In this document: one piece after another, positions 1-8,425 of the stretch
How positions within the stretch are numbered: position 1 is the first letter of the stretch
How the letters are laid out: each line of letters starts with the position of its first letter
NCBI GenBank assembly: GCA_943330855.2
Contig: CALQJI020000018.1
Span: forward strand, 1 to 64,000
Source of the DNA: Klebsiella pneumoniae
GTDB lineage: Bacteria > Verrucomicrobiota > Verrucomicrobiia > Limisphaerales > SXTU01
Direction of reading: 5' to 3'
Length of the DNA: 64,000 nt
The notes under the pieces: model-generated
Seen by the model: only the letters and a program-made list of their open reading frames with translations
The model's database searches: none
What the model was told of the DNA's origin: nothing
Program-made: the position numbers and the translations under genes

Positions 1-2
1 CC

Positions 3-134
3 AACGCGGTGACCGAAGGGTTAAACTCTAAAATCCAGAGCCTCAAATCCGCCGCCCGAGGCTTCCGCAACTTCCAGAACTACCGGACGCGCATCCTGTT
101 CTTCTGCGGAAAGCTCGATCTTTACCCACTATGA
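3..134 (+). pseudogene. ISL3-family transposase, C-terminal end (gene enters from outside the window)
   Basis: The first 43 codons read NAVTEGLNSKIQSLKSAARG and then GFRNFQNYRTRILFFCGKLD before a TGA stop. This is the hallmark C-terminus of DDE transposases of the ISL3 (IS204/IS1001/IS1165) family, in which an N-x-x-E-x-x-N-x-K-I block carries the last catalytic glutamate. Only the end is visible, so it is unknown whether the upstream gene is intact. The next reading frame starts inside the stop (ATGA), and the right inverted repeat of the element probably lies just downstream, around 125-165. Confidence 0.8.
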
Positions 135-682
135 TCCCCGAAGGACGGGTAAAAGAAGGTTTCGCGAAGCAGAAAACCATCCGATTCAAAGTGAAGATCG
201 TGCGCAGTTTTGGGAAAGACTTAGGCGTGGAATGGCAGCTCGTTGAGCAGGAAGAGGCCGACATCTTCGGGCGCAAAGCCAGCAAAACAAGTCCCCAAGA
301 ACAGGCCGAACTGAACAAGGCAAAAACGCTGATTACACAGGTCGAGTCAACCGATAATGACGTCAGGGCCATGTGGAACAACGGGATTGCCATGGACATC
401 GGAGGGATCGGCCAACTGCAATTGATCAGGGAACGGATTGTTCCAGCAGTGCGCGAAACCAAGAATAGCATCGAACTATTCAGACCAACGGAACCGTCCC
501 TGGAAGCGATTAGAGCGGCCATGCTGGAACTTGTGCAGTATGACTTTTCGTCATGGATTTCCATCAACAATGCTGCGGCGGCCGGAAACTGGTCTGCTGC
601 CAGCGCGGGGTTCGACAGGATGGAAGTGGACCGGAAAACCTTTATTAAGAAGCTCAACGTAGCCATAGATCGCATAAATTAG
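131..682 (+). CDS. hypothetical protein beside an IS end, start uncertain
   Basis: This 183-aa soluble protein has no signal peptide and no family I recognise. It contains a moderately charged helical middle (about residues 45-110) and ends VDRKTFIKKLNVAIDRIN. The ATG overlaps the TGA of the transposase fragment (ATGA), but the first 10-15 residues probably derive from the terminus of the insertion sequence. The native start may therefore have been lost or replaced when the element inserted. Codon use is less GC-rich than in neighbouring genes, which fits an acquired region. It could be a truncated gene; no function is proposed. Confidence 0.5.
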   Translation: MIPEGRVKEGFAKQKTIRFKVKIVRSFGKDLGVEWQLVEQEEADIFGRKASKTSPQEQAELNKAKTLITQVESTDNDVRAMWNNGIAMDIGGIGQLQLIRERIVPAVRETKNSIELFRPTEPSLEAIRAAMLELVQYDFSSWISINNAAAAGNWSAASAGFDRMEVDRKTFIKKLNVAIDRIN

Positions 683-704
683 TCTCTATCAATGAGCGAC
701 TTGA

Positions 705-887
705 AGCACGCCTGTCACGATTGCAGTGGGCAGCGCCTACCGCATCGAGGTCACCAGCGATCTGGTGAACACGAACGTCTGGACGACGCTGACGAACCTC
801 ACGCTGCCGAGCAGCCCGTTTGACTTCATCGACAAGTCCACGCCCCAACCGCTCCGCCGCTTCTATCGCGCCGGGCCGCTGCCGTAG
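705..887 (+). pseudogene. orphan C-terminal module of a secreted protein (remnant)
   Basis: After a stop at 702-704 the frame reads a stretch beginning GSAYRIEVTSDLVNTNVWTT and ending RRFYRAGPLP before TAG. The pattern YRIE..S..L....W..L......F.D......RFYRA is the common C-terminal beta-sandwich tail of large exported proteins in Verrucomicrobiota. No start codon or signal peptide is attached, so this looks like the leftover end of a deleted gene. A second detached copy of the same kind of tail lies at 20036-20209 on the other strand. Confidence 0.5.
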
Positions 888-891
888 CCCC

Positions 892-1010
892 GGTAGAGCC
901 TTACTGCACAAGGCCGCTCCGCCTTCCTCCAGAGGAACGAGGCCGCGCACAGCGGCGGCCCTACCCTAGCCCGCAGGCCAGCGCGTCCCGCCGGCCTACT
1001 TCGCCATCAC
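892..1010. repeat. palindromic repeat plus copy of the smc 3' end
   Basis: The segment starts GTAGAGCCTTACTGCACAAG and ends in GGCGGCCCTACC, so GTAG/CTAC ends face each other around a GC-rich inverted core. It is followed by a 36-bp exact copy (975-1010) of 2207-2242, which contains the last codons of smc. The flanking part (about 919-967) is also similar to 2156-2198. The whole block looks like a duplication of about 110 bp. Confidence 0.7.
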
Positions 1011-1140
1011 ATCTCCAGCAGTCGCCTTGCTGCGTGAGGCAGGGGCGCGCTCCGTTTCGCGGGGAACTCAATCCCCCACACCGCCTTGAGGTCACCGCCT
1101 TCCCGCTTGTCCCAGCGATGTTTCCTGCTAGTTTGCTGCC

Positions 1141-1368
1141 ATGAATTTCAAACGCATCACTTCCGATCCCAAGCGGATGAACGGCCAACCTTGCATTCGC
1201 CAGCTTCGCCTGACGGTTCGCCGCGTGGTGGAGGCGGTGGCGCTGTATCCTGACCGTCAGGAGTTGCAGCGGGAATTTCCCGAACTGGAAGCGGAGGACA
1301 TCCGGGAGGCGCTCGCCTACGCGGCAGCCAACTTGGATGACAAGGTAATCGAGCTGGTGGCGGCGTGA
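1141..1368 (+). CDS. DUF433 antitoxin-like protein
   Basis: This 75-aa protein matches the DUF433 pattern: ITSDPKRMNGQPCIR at the N-terminus, a V..VV..VA.. helix, then a helix-turn-helix-like FPELEAEDIREALAYAAANL. DUF433 proteins are small helix-turn-helix proteins usually encoded just before a PIN-like DUF5615 gene and are taken to be antitoxins (VapB45-type). The stop overlaps the next start (TGATG), implying translational coupling. As in other toxin-antitoxin pairs, the product may repress its own promoter, but no operator was identified. Confidence 0.85.
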   Translation: MNFKRITSDPKRMNGQPCIRQLRLTVRRVVEAVALYPDRQELQREFPELEAEDIREALAYAAANLDDKVIELVAA

Positions 1369-1733
1369 TGAAACTGCTGCTGGATCAGGGAACACCGCGT
1401 TCAGCCGCCGCCCGGCTGCGACAGGCGGGTCTGGATACGGTCCACACAGGAGAATCGGGCCTCGCCGAGGCGGAGGATGTTGAGATTATCCAGCGGGCAG
1501 CGAAAGAGGCCCGCATCATCGTGACCTTGGACGCCGACTTCCACACGCTGCTGGCTCTGACGCAGGCCAGCCAGCCATCGGTGATCCGAATCCGCATCGA
1601 AGGGCTGCGGGCAGAAGAGTTCTGCGGGTTGCTCCAGAAGGTTTTGGGTCAATGCGCGGAGGAACTGGCAGCGGGTGCAATGATCTCGGTGAATGATTTC
1701 CAAATTCGCGTCCGCCGCCTGCCGATTTCCTGA
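1368..1733 (+). CDS. DUF5615 PIN-like toxin candidate
   Basis: The 121-aa product begins MKLLLDQGTPRSAAARLRQA, with an early aspartate at the position typical of PIN folds. It then has EAEDVEIIQRAAKEARIIVT and LDADFH, the conserved acidic D-x-D block of the DUF5615 family. These proteins are predicted ribonucleases partnered with DUF433 proteins. A GTG one codon upstream (1365) is an alternative start; the ATG fits the TGATG overlap with the antitoxin gene. The C-terminus RVRRLPIS is typical. Whether the pair is active is not shown by the sequence. Confidence 0.82.
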   Translation: MKLLLDQGTPRSAAARLRQAGLDTVHTGESGLAEAEDVEIIQRAAKEARIIVTLDADFHTLLALTQASQPSVIRIRIEGLRAEEFCGLLQKVLGQCAEELAAGAMISVNDFQIRVRRLPIS

Positions 1734-1771
1734 TGCACGGTTGGTCAGAGGGCCGAGGCATGCGCGTGCCT

Positions 1772-1930
1772 TCACTCATACAAGAACTCCTGCCTTCGCA
1801 GCAGATACGTCACCACGCCGCGCCAGGCGCGGACGGTGTAGTTCGGGTCGGGCACGGGCTGCACAAGGTTTTGGCGGCAGTCGTCATTCTCCTGTTTGTC
1901 GAAGCCCTTCTTCCCCGCCGCCCCGCGCAT
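1772..1930 (-). pseudogene. C-terminal remnant, possibly of a DUF1553-type protein
   Basis: On the minus strand 52 codons can be read, including NYTVRAWRGVVTYLLRRQEF and ending LYE before TGA. The W..V...LL...EFLY ending resembles the last residues of DUF1549/DUF1553 proteins, whose intact members in this window end ..NVKEFIYVH and ..NLDETLTKE. No upstream domain is present. The same stretch holds a 24-codon plus-strand frame (1929-2003, ending AWLRKTLN) that might be another scrap. Assignment is tentative. Confidence 0.35.
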
Positions 1931-2034
1931 GGGCGGCTGGGACAAGCTGGTGCTCGACTATGCGGAGCAGCTCACCGCGTGGCTGCGGAAGACGCTTAAC
2001 TAGCGAACCCCAGTGTCAAACCGGGAGTGCGCCC

Positions 2035-2130
2035 TCACTCGGACCCGGCGGCGCGGCGGGAGATGAACTGGCGCAGCAGCGGAATCTTCGCCTCGCCCGC
2101 GAGCTCTGCCGCCGTTGCCGTGACTTCGGT
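2035..2130 (-). pseudogene. short C-terminal remnant of unknown protein
   Basis: The minus-strand frame reads TEVTATAAELAGEAKIPLLR, then QFISRRAAGSE and TGA. It looks like a genuine alpha-helical protein end. The frame runs into the palindromic repeat just upstream, so the rest of the gene is gone. It adds to the pile of detached gene ends between the IS and smc. Confidence 0.3.
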
Positions 2131-2242
2131 CCTTGCTGCGTAAGGCATCACGCCCTTCCTCCAGAGGCACGAGGCCGGGCGCCGCGACGGCCCTACCACC
2201 GCCCATAGGCCAGCGCGTCCCGCCGGCCTACTTCGCCATCAC
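2131..2242. repeat. palindromic repeat overlapping the smc stop codon
   Basis: This is the partner of the block at 892-1010. Positions 2207-2242 are identical to 975-1010 and include the TAG stop of smc, embedded in GTAGGCCGGCGGGACGCGCT when read on the minus strand. The upstream half (about 2156-2198) matches 919-967 with scattered differences. Confidence 0.7.
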
Positions 2243-5200
2243 GATCTCTAGCGTCTCCTCGCGTTTGTGCTGCGCGTTCTCCTCCGCTTCCACATCGGGC
2301 ACGGCGGCGGGCGGGACTAGCGGCGTCCCGGCGGTGCGGTCGGCTGCGGGTTCGTCCTGCTTGTGGAACTTCACGCTCACGATCTTGCTCACGCCGTGCT
2401 CCTGCATCGTCACGCCGTAGAGCACGTCGGCGATGCCGATGGTGCGCTTGTTGTGCGTGATGATGACGAACTGCGAGTGGACGAGGAAGCGCTGCAACAC
2501 GCGGATGAAGCGGTTGATGTTCGACTCGTCGAGCGGCGCGTCCAACTCGTCGAGCACGCAGAAGGGCGAGGGCTTCACCTGGTAGATGGAGAAGAGTAGT
2601 GCGACGGCGGTCATGGTCTGCTCGCCGCCGGAGAGGAGGGAGATGCTCTGAAGCTGCTTGCCCGGCGGCTTCGCGACGATCTCGACGCCGGATTCGAGGA
2701 GGTCGTTCTCGTCCACGAGCACGAGGTCCGCCTTGCCGCCGCCGAAGATTTCTGTGAACAGCACGCGGAAGTTGTCGCGAATCTTGGTGAAGGTCTCGGC
2801 GAACATCACCTTGGTCTGGTCGTTGATCTTGTTGATGATTTCGAGGAGTTGCGCCTTCGCGGATACGAGGTCGCCGTGCTGCTGGCTGAGGAACGCGTGG
2901 CGCGTCTCGGCTTCCTCGTATTCCTCGATGGAGGCGTGGTTCACGGCCCCGAGGTCGTCGATCTTCGTCTGGAGCGTGGCGACTTGCTCGGCGACCTTCG
3001 CCCAGTCCGTGGCCAAGCCGCGCAACACCATTTCGTCAGGGCTGATGGTCTCGACCTTCGGTTGGCCTTCGTCGGCGAACGTGATGGTGATGCACTCGCT
3101 GCGGATGTCGTCGAGGATGAGCTGATACTTCTCCTGGATACGCTCACGGAGGTTCTGCACCTGCATGGTTTTCTGCGTCAGCTCGATGTCGATGACCCCG
3201 CGGCGGGACTGAAGCTCGTTGAGCCGCTTGCGTTGCTCGCGCAAGCCATCTTCGCGCAGCGTCACATCAGCCTCCTGCGTGACCTTCTGCGTGCCCAGCT
3301 CCGTGACGCGCAGGCTGACCTGCTCGCGCTCGTGCCGGAGCCGCTCAATCTGCTGGCGCGAGTCGGCCATCTCGGTGTCGGCCTGCGTCTTGCGCTGGCC
3401 GAACGCGCCGATTTCGTTCCGCCGGGTGGTGATCAACTGCTCCAGTTCACGGATGCGGCTTTCGAGCGGGGACTTCTGGCCGGCGAAGCTGCGCACCAAC
3501 TGCTCCTCCGTCGCGGTGGCGACCTTGGTGTCGTTCTGCGCGGACAAGGCGGTGTCCCGCTGCTGGCGGAGTGCGTCAATGTTCCCGCCCAAGTCGGCGA
3601 CGCGCGCCACGACGGCCTGCTCACGCGCTTCGAGGTCGGCGATCTGCGTCGCGAGCCGTTCGCGCTTCGCGTTGCCCTCCTGCTCCTGCCCGGCGAGCGA
3701 CTGGGTTTCGTTAACAACCGTGTTGATGCGGTTGTGGAGATTCTGGAGCGACGACTTGAGCGCCTTGAACTCGCCCTCGCGCGTGGCGATGGCGACCTCC
3801 TGCGTGCGCAAGTCGGCCTGCGCCTGCTGGAGGCTGGCCTGCAACGCGGTCTGTTCGCCTTGCAGCGCGCCCTTCTTGTGGCTGATGCCGTCCGCCTGCG
3901 CCTGCGCCTGCTCAATCTCCGTCTTGAGTCCGGCAATCTGGTTCTTGCGGCCCAGGATGGAGGAAGGGGCCTTGCCATTGGCCCCGCCCAAGGAGCCACC
4001 GGTGAAGATGCCTTGGCGATTGAGCAAATCGCCGGTGAGCGTGGCGAAGTTGTAAGCTCCGTTGCACGCCTGCCACGCCGCCGTGGCGGCTGCGAGGTCG
4101 GCGACGATGCGCGTGTTGCCAAGCAGTCCGCTGATGAGGTAGGCGACGGATTCATCCGCCTCGATGACCTTCAAGGCCGACTCGCCGGGCGCGTCAGCCG
4201 CAGCCTCGGCGGGCTTGAAGTCAGGATTCTTCAAGCCCAGGCAGCCGATGTTCGCGCGGCCCTTCTTGTTCGTGTTCAAGTCCGCGAAAATTTCCTGCGC
4301 GGCCTCGGGTTGCTCGGCGAGCACGAGCTGGAGGTGGTGGCCCAGCGCGCTCTCGACGGCGACGATATACTGGTCCGGCACGCGGATGCGATCGGCGAGC
4401 GTGCCGAGCGCGAGCTTGGATTGCTTGAGCGCGGCCTGCGCGCCCGCGCCGAAACCCTCGTGGCTCGTCTGCAACTGCTCCAGCACGTTGAGCCGCGATT
4501 TCACGCCCGCCTGCGCGCGGAGGACCGTGTCCAGCTCGTGGCTGACCTGGTTGATTTCCAACTGGATTTCGCGCAGCCGCTTCTGCCGCTCCTCCACCGT
4601 GCCGCGCAGGGCGACGACGTTGAGCTTCTCCGTCTCCACGTTCGCCGCGAACTCCGTGAGCCGCGCTTCGAGCCGCGCGCGTTCCTCCTCCAGTTGAATC
4701 TTCTCCGAGGAAAGCTTCTCCAGCCGCACGACGTTGCCCTGCTTCTGCATGTCGAGCGCGTTGATTTCGTTGCGCACGCGACTGAGCTGCTGCGAGGAGT
4801 TGAACGCCTCCGTCTGCGCGCGGCGAAGTTCCTCCTGCCGCGTGATAAGCTCGCGCTCGACCGTCTGCACCGCCTGCTGCTTCGCGCTGAGTTCCCCGCG
4901 CAACGTTTCGAGCTTCGCCTGCGACTCCGCCAGCCGCTGCGTGACCGCGACGTGTTCCTGCCGCGCGTAACCGATGCGTTCCTCGGACTCGTTGATGTCG
5001 CGGAAGGCCTTCGTGTTCTGCGCCTCCAGCTCGCGGAGCCGCTCCTCGTTGAACTGGATACGATGCTCGTGGTGCTCCGTCTGGCCCTTGAGTTCGAGGC
5101 CTTGCTGCCGCGCCATGTTAATCTCCGCGTCGAGTTCGGAGAGGCGATGGCGGAGCTGCTGCAACTCGTCCTCGCTGCGCAGGACGTTCTGCGAAAGGTC

Positions 5201-5992
5201 TTCCATCGCCGCGCGGAGTTGCTCGGCCTCGTGCGTGCGCTGGCCAATCTCGTTTTGCAGCGTGTCGAACTGATGCCGCGCGAGCTGCGTGTCGAGATGC
5301 TGCAACTCCATCGCGACCTGCTTGTAACGCCGCGCCTTACCGGCCTGCCGTTGGAGCGAGCCGATTTGCCGCTTCACCTCGCGGATAAGGTCTTCCACGC
5401 GCAGCAGGTTTTGGTCGGTGTGCTCCAGCTTGCGCAGCGACTCCTTCTTCTGCGCCTTGAACTTCGTGATGCCCGCCGCCTCCTCGAACACCATGCGCCG
5501 GTCCTCCGGCTTGCTCTGGATGATTTGCGTGATGTGGCCCTGCGCCATGATGGAGTAGCTGGTCTTCCCCATCCCCGTGCCCATGAAGAACTGCTGAATG
5601 TCCCGCAACCGGCACGCCACCTTGTTGATGTAATACTCCGACCCGCCATCGCGGAAGATGCGCCGCGTGATGGTGACCTCGTTGAAGGTCATCTCGATGC
5701 CGGCGGCCTTGAGATGCTCCGCGTCCACGTCGCCGATGGTCAGGGAAACCTCGGCCATCCCCAGCGGCTTGCGCCCATCCGTGCCGTTGAAAATCACGTC
5801 CGCCATCTCGCCGCCGCGCAGTGCCCGGGCCGATTGCTCGCCCAGCACCCAACGGATAGCGTCCGCCACGTTGGACTTGCCACACCCATTGGGGCCGACG
5901 ACGGCGGTGATGCCGGGTTGGAAGTTGAGCGAGGTCTTGTCCGCGAAGGACTTAAAGCCCAGAACAGTGAGGTTCTTCAGATACATGGCCAA
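2228..5992 (-). CDS. smc: chromosome segregation protein SMC
   Basis: This 1254-aa ATPase forms the core of the bacterial condensin complex that organises and segregates the chromosome. The N-terminus LKNLTVLGFKSFADKTSLNF leads to Walker A GPNGCGKSN near residue 35 and the Q-loop region GEQSARALRGG. Two long coiled-coil arms follow (about residues 170-500 and 680-1010), separated by a hinge around residues 510-670 with conserved glycines. The C-terminal head has the ABC signature LLSGGEQTMTAVAL and Walker B FCVLDELDAPLDESN. Length fits the family. Two methionines (M1, M3) compete as start. The scpA/scpB partners are not in the window. The stop codon lies in a palindromic repeat. Confidence 0.98.
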   Translation of the reverse strand: MAMYLKNLTVLGFKSFADKTSLNFQPGITAVVGPNGCGKSNVADAIRWVLGEQSARALRGGEMADVIFNGTDGRKPLGMAEVSLTIGDVDAEHLKAAGIEMTFNEVTITRRIFRDGGSEYYINKVACRLRDIQQFFMGTGMGKTSYSIMAQGHITQIIQSKPEDRRMVFEEAAGITKFKAQKKESLRKLEHTDQNLLRVEDLIREVKRQIGSLQRQAGKARRYKQVAMELQHLDTQLARHQFDTLQNEIGQRTHEAEQLRAAMEDLSQNVLRSEDELQQLRHRLSELDAEINMARQQGLELKGQTEHHEHRIQFNEERLRELEAQNTKAFRDINESEERIGYARQEHVAVTQRLAESQAKLETLRGELSAKQQAVQTVERELITRQEELRRAQTEAFNSSQQLSRVRNEINALDMQKQGNVVRLEKLSSEKIQLEEERARLEARLTEFAANVETEKLNVVALRGTVEERQKRLREIQLEINQVSHELDTVLRAQAGVKSRLNVLEQLQTSHEGFGAGAQAALKQSKLALGTLADRIRVPDQYIVAVESALGHHLQLVLAEQPEAAQEIFADLNTNKKGRANIGCLGLKNPDFKPAEAAADAPGESALKVIEADESVAYLISGLLGNTRIVADLAAATAAWQACNGAYNFATLTGDLLNRQGIFTGGSLGGANGKAPSSILGRKNQIAGLKTEIEQAQAQADGISHKKGALQGEQTALQASLQQAQADLRTQEVAIATREGEFKALKSSLQNLHNRINTVVNETQSLAGQEQEGNAKRERLATQIADLEAREQAVVARVADLGGNIDALRQQRDTALSAQNDTKVATATEEQLVRSFAGQKSPLESRIRELEQLITTRRNEIGAFGQRKTQADTEMADSRQQIERLRHEREQVSLRVTELGTQKVTQEADVTLREDGLREQRKRLNELQSRRGVIDIELTQKTMQVQNLRERIQEKYQLILDDIRSECITITFADEGQPKVETISPDEMVLRGLATDWAKVAEQVATLQTKIDDLGAVNHASIEEYEEAETRHAFLSQQHGDLVSAKAQLLEIINKINDQTKVMFAETFTKIRDNFRVLFTEIFGGGKADLVLVDENDLLESGVEIVAKPPGKQLQSISLLSGGEQTMTAVALLFSIYQVKPSPFCVLDELDAPLDESNINRFIRVLQRFLVHSQFVIITHNKRTIGIADVLYGVTMQEHGVSKIVSVKFHKQDEPAADRTAGTPLVPPAAVPDVEAEENAQHKREETLEIVMAK

Positions 5993-6075
5993 AACTGTAA
6001 GCCCAATATCCGGTGGGGTGTAAAGTGGAAAGCCACCATATGTGGTGGAAAGTTATTCACAATTGGGCTGACGGA

Positions 6076-6190
6076 CCGCGAATCACGCGAATCGCCGCGA
6101 ATGGGAGGGGCGCGGCGCCGGAAATCACGAGACTCGGCTGGAGCGCAGGCCTCGGTCCCTTGGATTCGCGCTGATTCGCGTGATTCGCGG
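6076..6190. repeat. intergenic palindrome with tandem arms (ATTCGCG type)
   Basis: An exact 18-bp inverted repeat (6076-6093 and 6173-6190, CCGCGAATCACGCGAATC and its complement) bounds about 80 bp. Each arm is itself a short tandem of ATTCGCG-like units spaced 9-10 bp, with a third imperfect unit further inside. It fills the space between the divergent smc and DUF1080 genes. Confidence 0.8.
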
Positions 6191-6256
6191 GCAGGAATCC
6201 CCGCTCCAAACCAAAGACCCAGTGACAAATTGGGCTCCACCTCGTTTCATCCCGCC

Positions 6257-7000
6257 ATGAACTCACGCTCGCTTCCCCGCTGGCTGGCCGCCGTCGCACT
6301 CGCCACCCTTCAATTGGTCACCACCACCGCCTTCGCGGCGGAAAACACCCTCACCGACGCCGAGAAAGCCGCCGGTTGGAAACTCCTCTTCGACGGCAAG
6401 ACCACCACCGGCTGGCGCGGTTACCAGAAGCAGGAAATGCCACCCGGCTGGTCGGTCGCGGACGGCACGCTTGTCAAGGTCAAGGGCGGCGCGGGTGGCA
6501 AAGGCGCGGGCGGTGGCGACGACATCGTGACCACCGAGGCGTTCGAGAGCTTCGAGCTGACCCTCGAATGGAAGACCGTCCGCAACGGCAACGCCGGCGT
6601 CCTCTACCACGTCTCCGAAGAGCCGACCACCTCCTGGCACTTCGCGCCCGAAGTCCAAATCCTCGACAACACCACCCACCCGACCCGCGACAAACGCCAG
6701 CTCGCCGGCGCTTGCTACGACCTCTACGCCCCCACGAAGGACAGGACCAAACCCGTCGGCGAGTGGAACCACTTCCGCATCCTCGTCCACGGCGCGCACG
6801 TCGAGCACTGGCTCAACGGCGAGAAAATCGTGACCTACGAGCTGTGGAGCGACGACTGGAACGCGCGCGTCGCCAAGAGCAAATTCAAGGACAAGCCCAA
6901 GTTCGGCACCTTCAAGCGCGGCCCCATCTGCCTTCAGGACCACTCGGATCGCGCGGAGTTTCGGAACATCAAACTGCGGGTGCTGACGACGGGAAAGTGA
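6257..7000 (+). CDS. secreted DUF1080 (3-keto-disaccharide hydrolase-like) protein
   Basis: The 247-aa product has a signal peptide (MNSRSLPRWLAAVALATLQL, cleavage after AFA at about residue 28). It then forms one DUF1080 beta-jelly-roll: GWKLLFDGKTTTGWRGY, FESFELTLEWKTV, NAGVLYHVSE, PEVQILDN and the closing PICLQDHSDRAEFRNIKLR. DUF1080 domains are LamG/GH16-like; some members hydrolyse 3-keto sugars, others are only binding domains. The open frame extends far upstream but antisense to smc, so the ATG followed by the signal peptide is the start. It may act with the oxidoreductase at 7067-8242, since 3-keto sugars are made by Gfo/Idh/MocA-type enzymes; that link is inference. Confidence 0.88.
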   Translation: MNSRSLPRWLAAVALATLQLVTTTAFAAENTLTDAEKAAGWKLLFDGKTTTGWRGYQKQEMPPGWSVADGTLVKVKGGAGGKGAGGGDDIVTTEAFESFELTLEWKTVRNGNAGVLYHVSEEPTTSWHFAPEVQILDNTTHPTRDKRQLAGACYDLYAPTKDRTKPVGEWNHFRILVHGAHVEHWLNGEKIVTYELWSDDWNARVAKSKFKDKPKFGTFKRGPICLQDHSDRAEFRNIKLRVLTTGK

Positions 7001-7066
7001 GTTTTTCGGAGTTCAGTCGGTTTGAGTTTTCGAAATTAGCAGTTTAGAAAACTCAAACTGTAGGTT

Positions 7067-8242
7067 TCAGACCTTCACCCACTTTTTTGACTGGCTACTC
7101 CGTAAAATGGCCTCACAGAGCGAAACTTCGTGGTGCCCGTCCGCCGCCGTCGCGAAGAGCACCGGCGTCTTGCGTCTGCTGGCGATGTGTTTATAGACGG
7201 CGCGGTAGTGCATCTTGTGGCTGTCGGGGAAGCCTTCGGGGTGGCCGCCGGGGTAGTCGGTGAAGCCCGCGACGTCCTCACTGAAGCCGGCGGTGGCGCG
7301 TTGGAGGACTTGGTTCGGTTCGTCGCGCCGGCCCAGGAGGATTTCGTTCGGCTGCTGCAAGTCCCACCGCACGCTGCCCTTCGTGCCGTAGATGCCGAGG
7401 GCGAGGCTGCACTTCCACCCGGCGGCGACTTGCGAGATGGAGGCGTTGGCGTGCGTGCCGTTCACGAAGCCGTGCGCGGCTTGGCCGAACTTGAGCAGCA
7501 CGGTGCCGAAGTCTTCGGTGTCGCACGGGTAGGGGACCATCGTCTTGGGGTCCACCTTCGCGAAGGTCTGCACTTCGCCCGTGGGCCGGTAGCGGGTCTG
7601 GTGAAAGGTCTCCAAGTGCGCGAACACGGCCTCCGCTTTCGCGCCGAGGATGAAGCTGACGGCGTCAATCCAGTGCGTGCCGATGTCGCCGACGGCGCGG
7701 AGCTGGCCGCCCTCGCTGGCGAGCAGGCGCCAGTTGTAGTCGGTCGCGTGGAGGAGCCAGTCTTGGAAGAAGTGGCCTTGGACGTGGATGATTTGGCCGA
7801 GTTCGCCGCGCTGGACGAGGGCGCGCATCTGGAGCACGGCGGGGAAGAAGCGGCACATGTAGTTCACGGCGAAGACGGGGGCGTTCGGTTTCTTCACGGC
7901 AGCCACCACCTTCGCCGTTTCCTTCGCCGTCATGCCCAGAGGCTTCTCGCAGACGACGTGTTTGCCCGCCGCGAGCGCGGCCAGCGACTGCTCGACGTGG
8001 ACTTTGTTCGGCGAGGTGATGTGGACGACATCCACGTTCGGCGAGGCGAACATCGCGCGGTAATCGTAGTCGCCATAGACCTCGGGGATGCCCCATTGCG
8101 CGGCGGTGGCCGTGGCATTCTTCGTCGAGCCGCAAATGGCCGTGACTTGGACCCCGAGGCGCTTGAGGGCTTCGATGTGGACGGGGCCGATGAAGCCGGT
8201 GCCAATGACGCCGGCGCGGAGGTGGTGCAGCGGGATGCGCAT
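7067..8242 (-). CDS. Gfo/Idh/MocA family NAD(P)-dependent oxidoreductase
   Basis: This 391-aa cytosolic-looking enzyme opens with a Rossmann fold: LRAGVIGTGFIGPVHIEALK (glycine-rich nucleotide loop), then VDVVHITSPNKVHVEQSLAA and KHVVCEKPLG, which carries the conserved Lys of the EKP motif. The C-terminal alpha/beta substrate domain has DIGTHWIDAVSFILG with the catalytic-region D-x-x-x-H. The family oxidises or reduces sugars, inositols and related compounds; the substrate cannot be told. There is no Tat or Sec signal, unlike many Verrucomicrobia relatives. It is convergent with the DUF1080 gene. Confidence 0.93.
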   Translation of the reverse strand: MRIPLHHLRAGVIGTGFIGPVHIEALKRLGVQVTAICGSTKNATATAAQWGIPEVYGDYDYRAMFASPNVDVVHITSPNKVHVEQSLAALAAGKHVVCEKPLGMTAKETAKVVAAVKKPNAPVFAVNYMCRFFPAVLQMRALVQRGELGQIIHVQGHFFQDWLLHATDYNWRLLASEGGQLRAVGDIGTHWIDAVSFILGAKAEAVFAHLETFHQTRYRPTGEVQTFAKVDPKTMVPYPCDTEDFGTVLLKFGQAAHGFVNGTHANASISQVAAGWKCSLALGIYGTKGSVRWDLQQPNEILLGRRDEPNQVLQRATAGFSEDVAGFTDYPGGHPEGFPDSHKMHYRAVYKHIASRRKTPVLFATAADGHHEVSLCEAILRSSQSKKWVKV

Positions 8243-8425
8243 GGGTGGGAGCGTGCCTGAATGGTCGTTCGTGGCAAGCGGCCCGTGGCGTTCCTAGCGC
8301 AGCTTGTCCCCTGATGGGGCGAGGGAGTCGCGCGCCGACCACGGGCCTCCTTCGGCGTGCTTCACCCACTCAAACCAGCGTGGCATCGGATTGCTTGAAA
8401 GGGACTTGGAATCACGCGCGGGAGG

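Noticed and set aside
131..175. Precise right inverted repeat of the ISL3 element
   Set aside because: The other end is outside the window, so the terminus cannot be defined by comparison.
2849..7000. A 1383-codon open frame on the plus strand through smc and into the DUF1080 gene
   Set aside because: Its first 1,100 codons are antisense to smc, which has all family motifs. GC-rich codon bias keeps the opposite frame open. Only the part from the ATG at 6257, with a signal peptide, is a gene.
8243..8425. Possible gene or RNA between the oxidoreductase and lipoprotein genes
   Set aside because: No frame with family features, no hairpin with a T-run and no repeat of the classes found here was seen.
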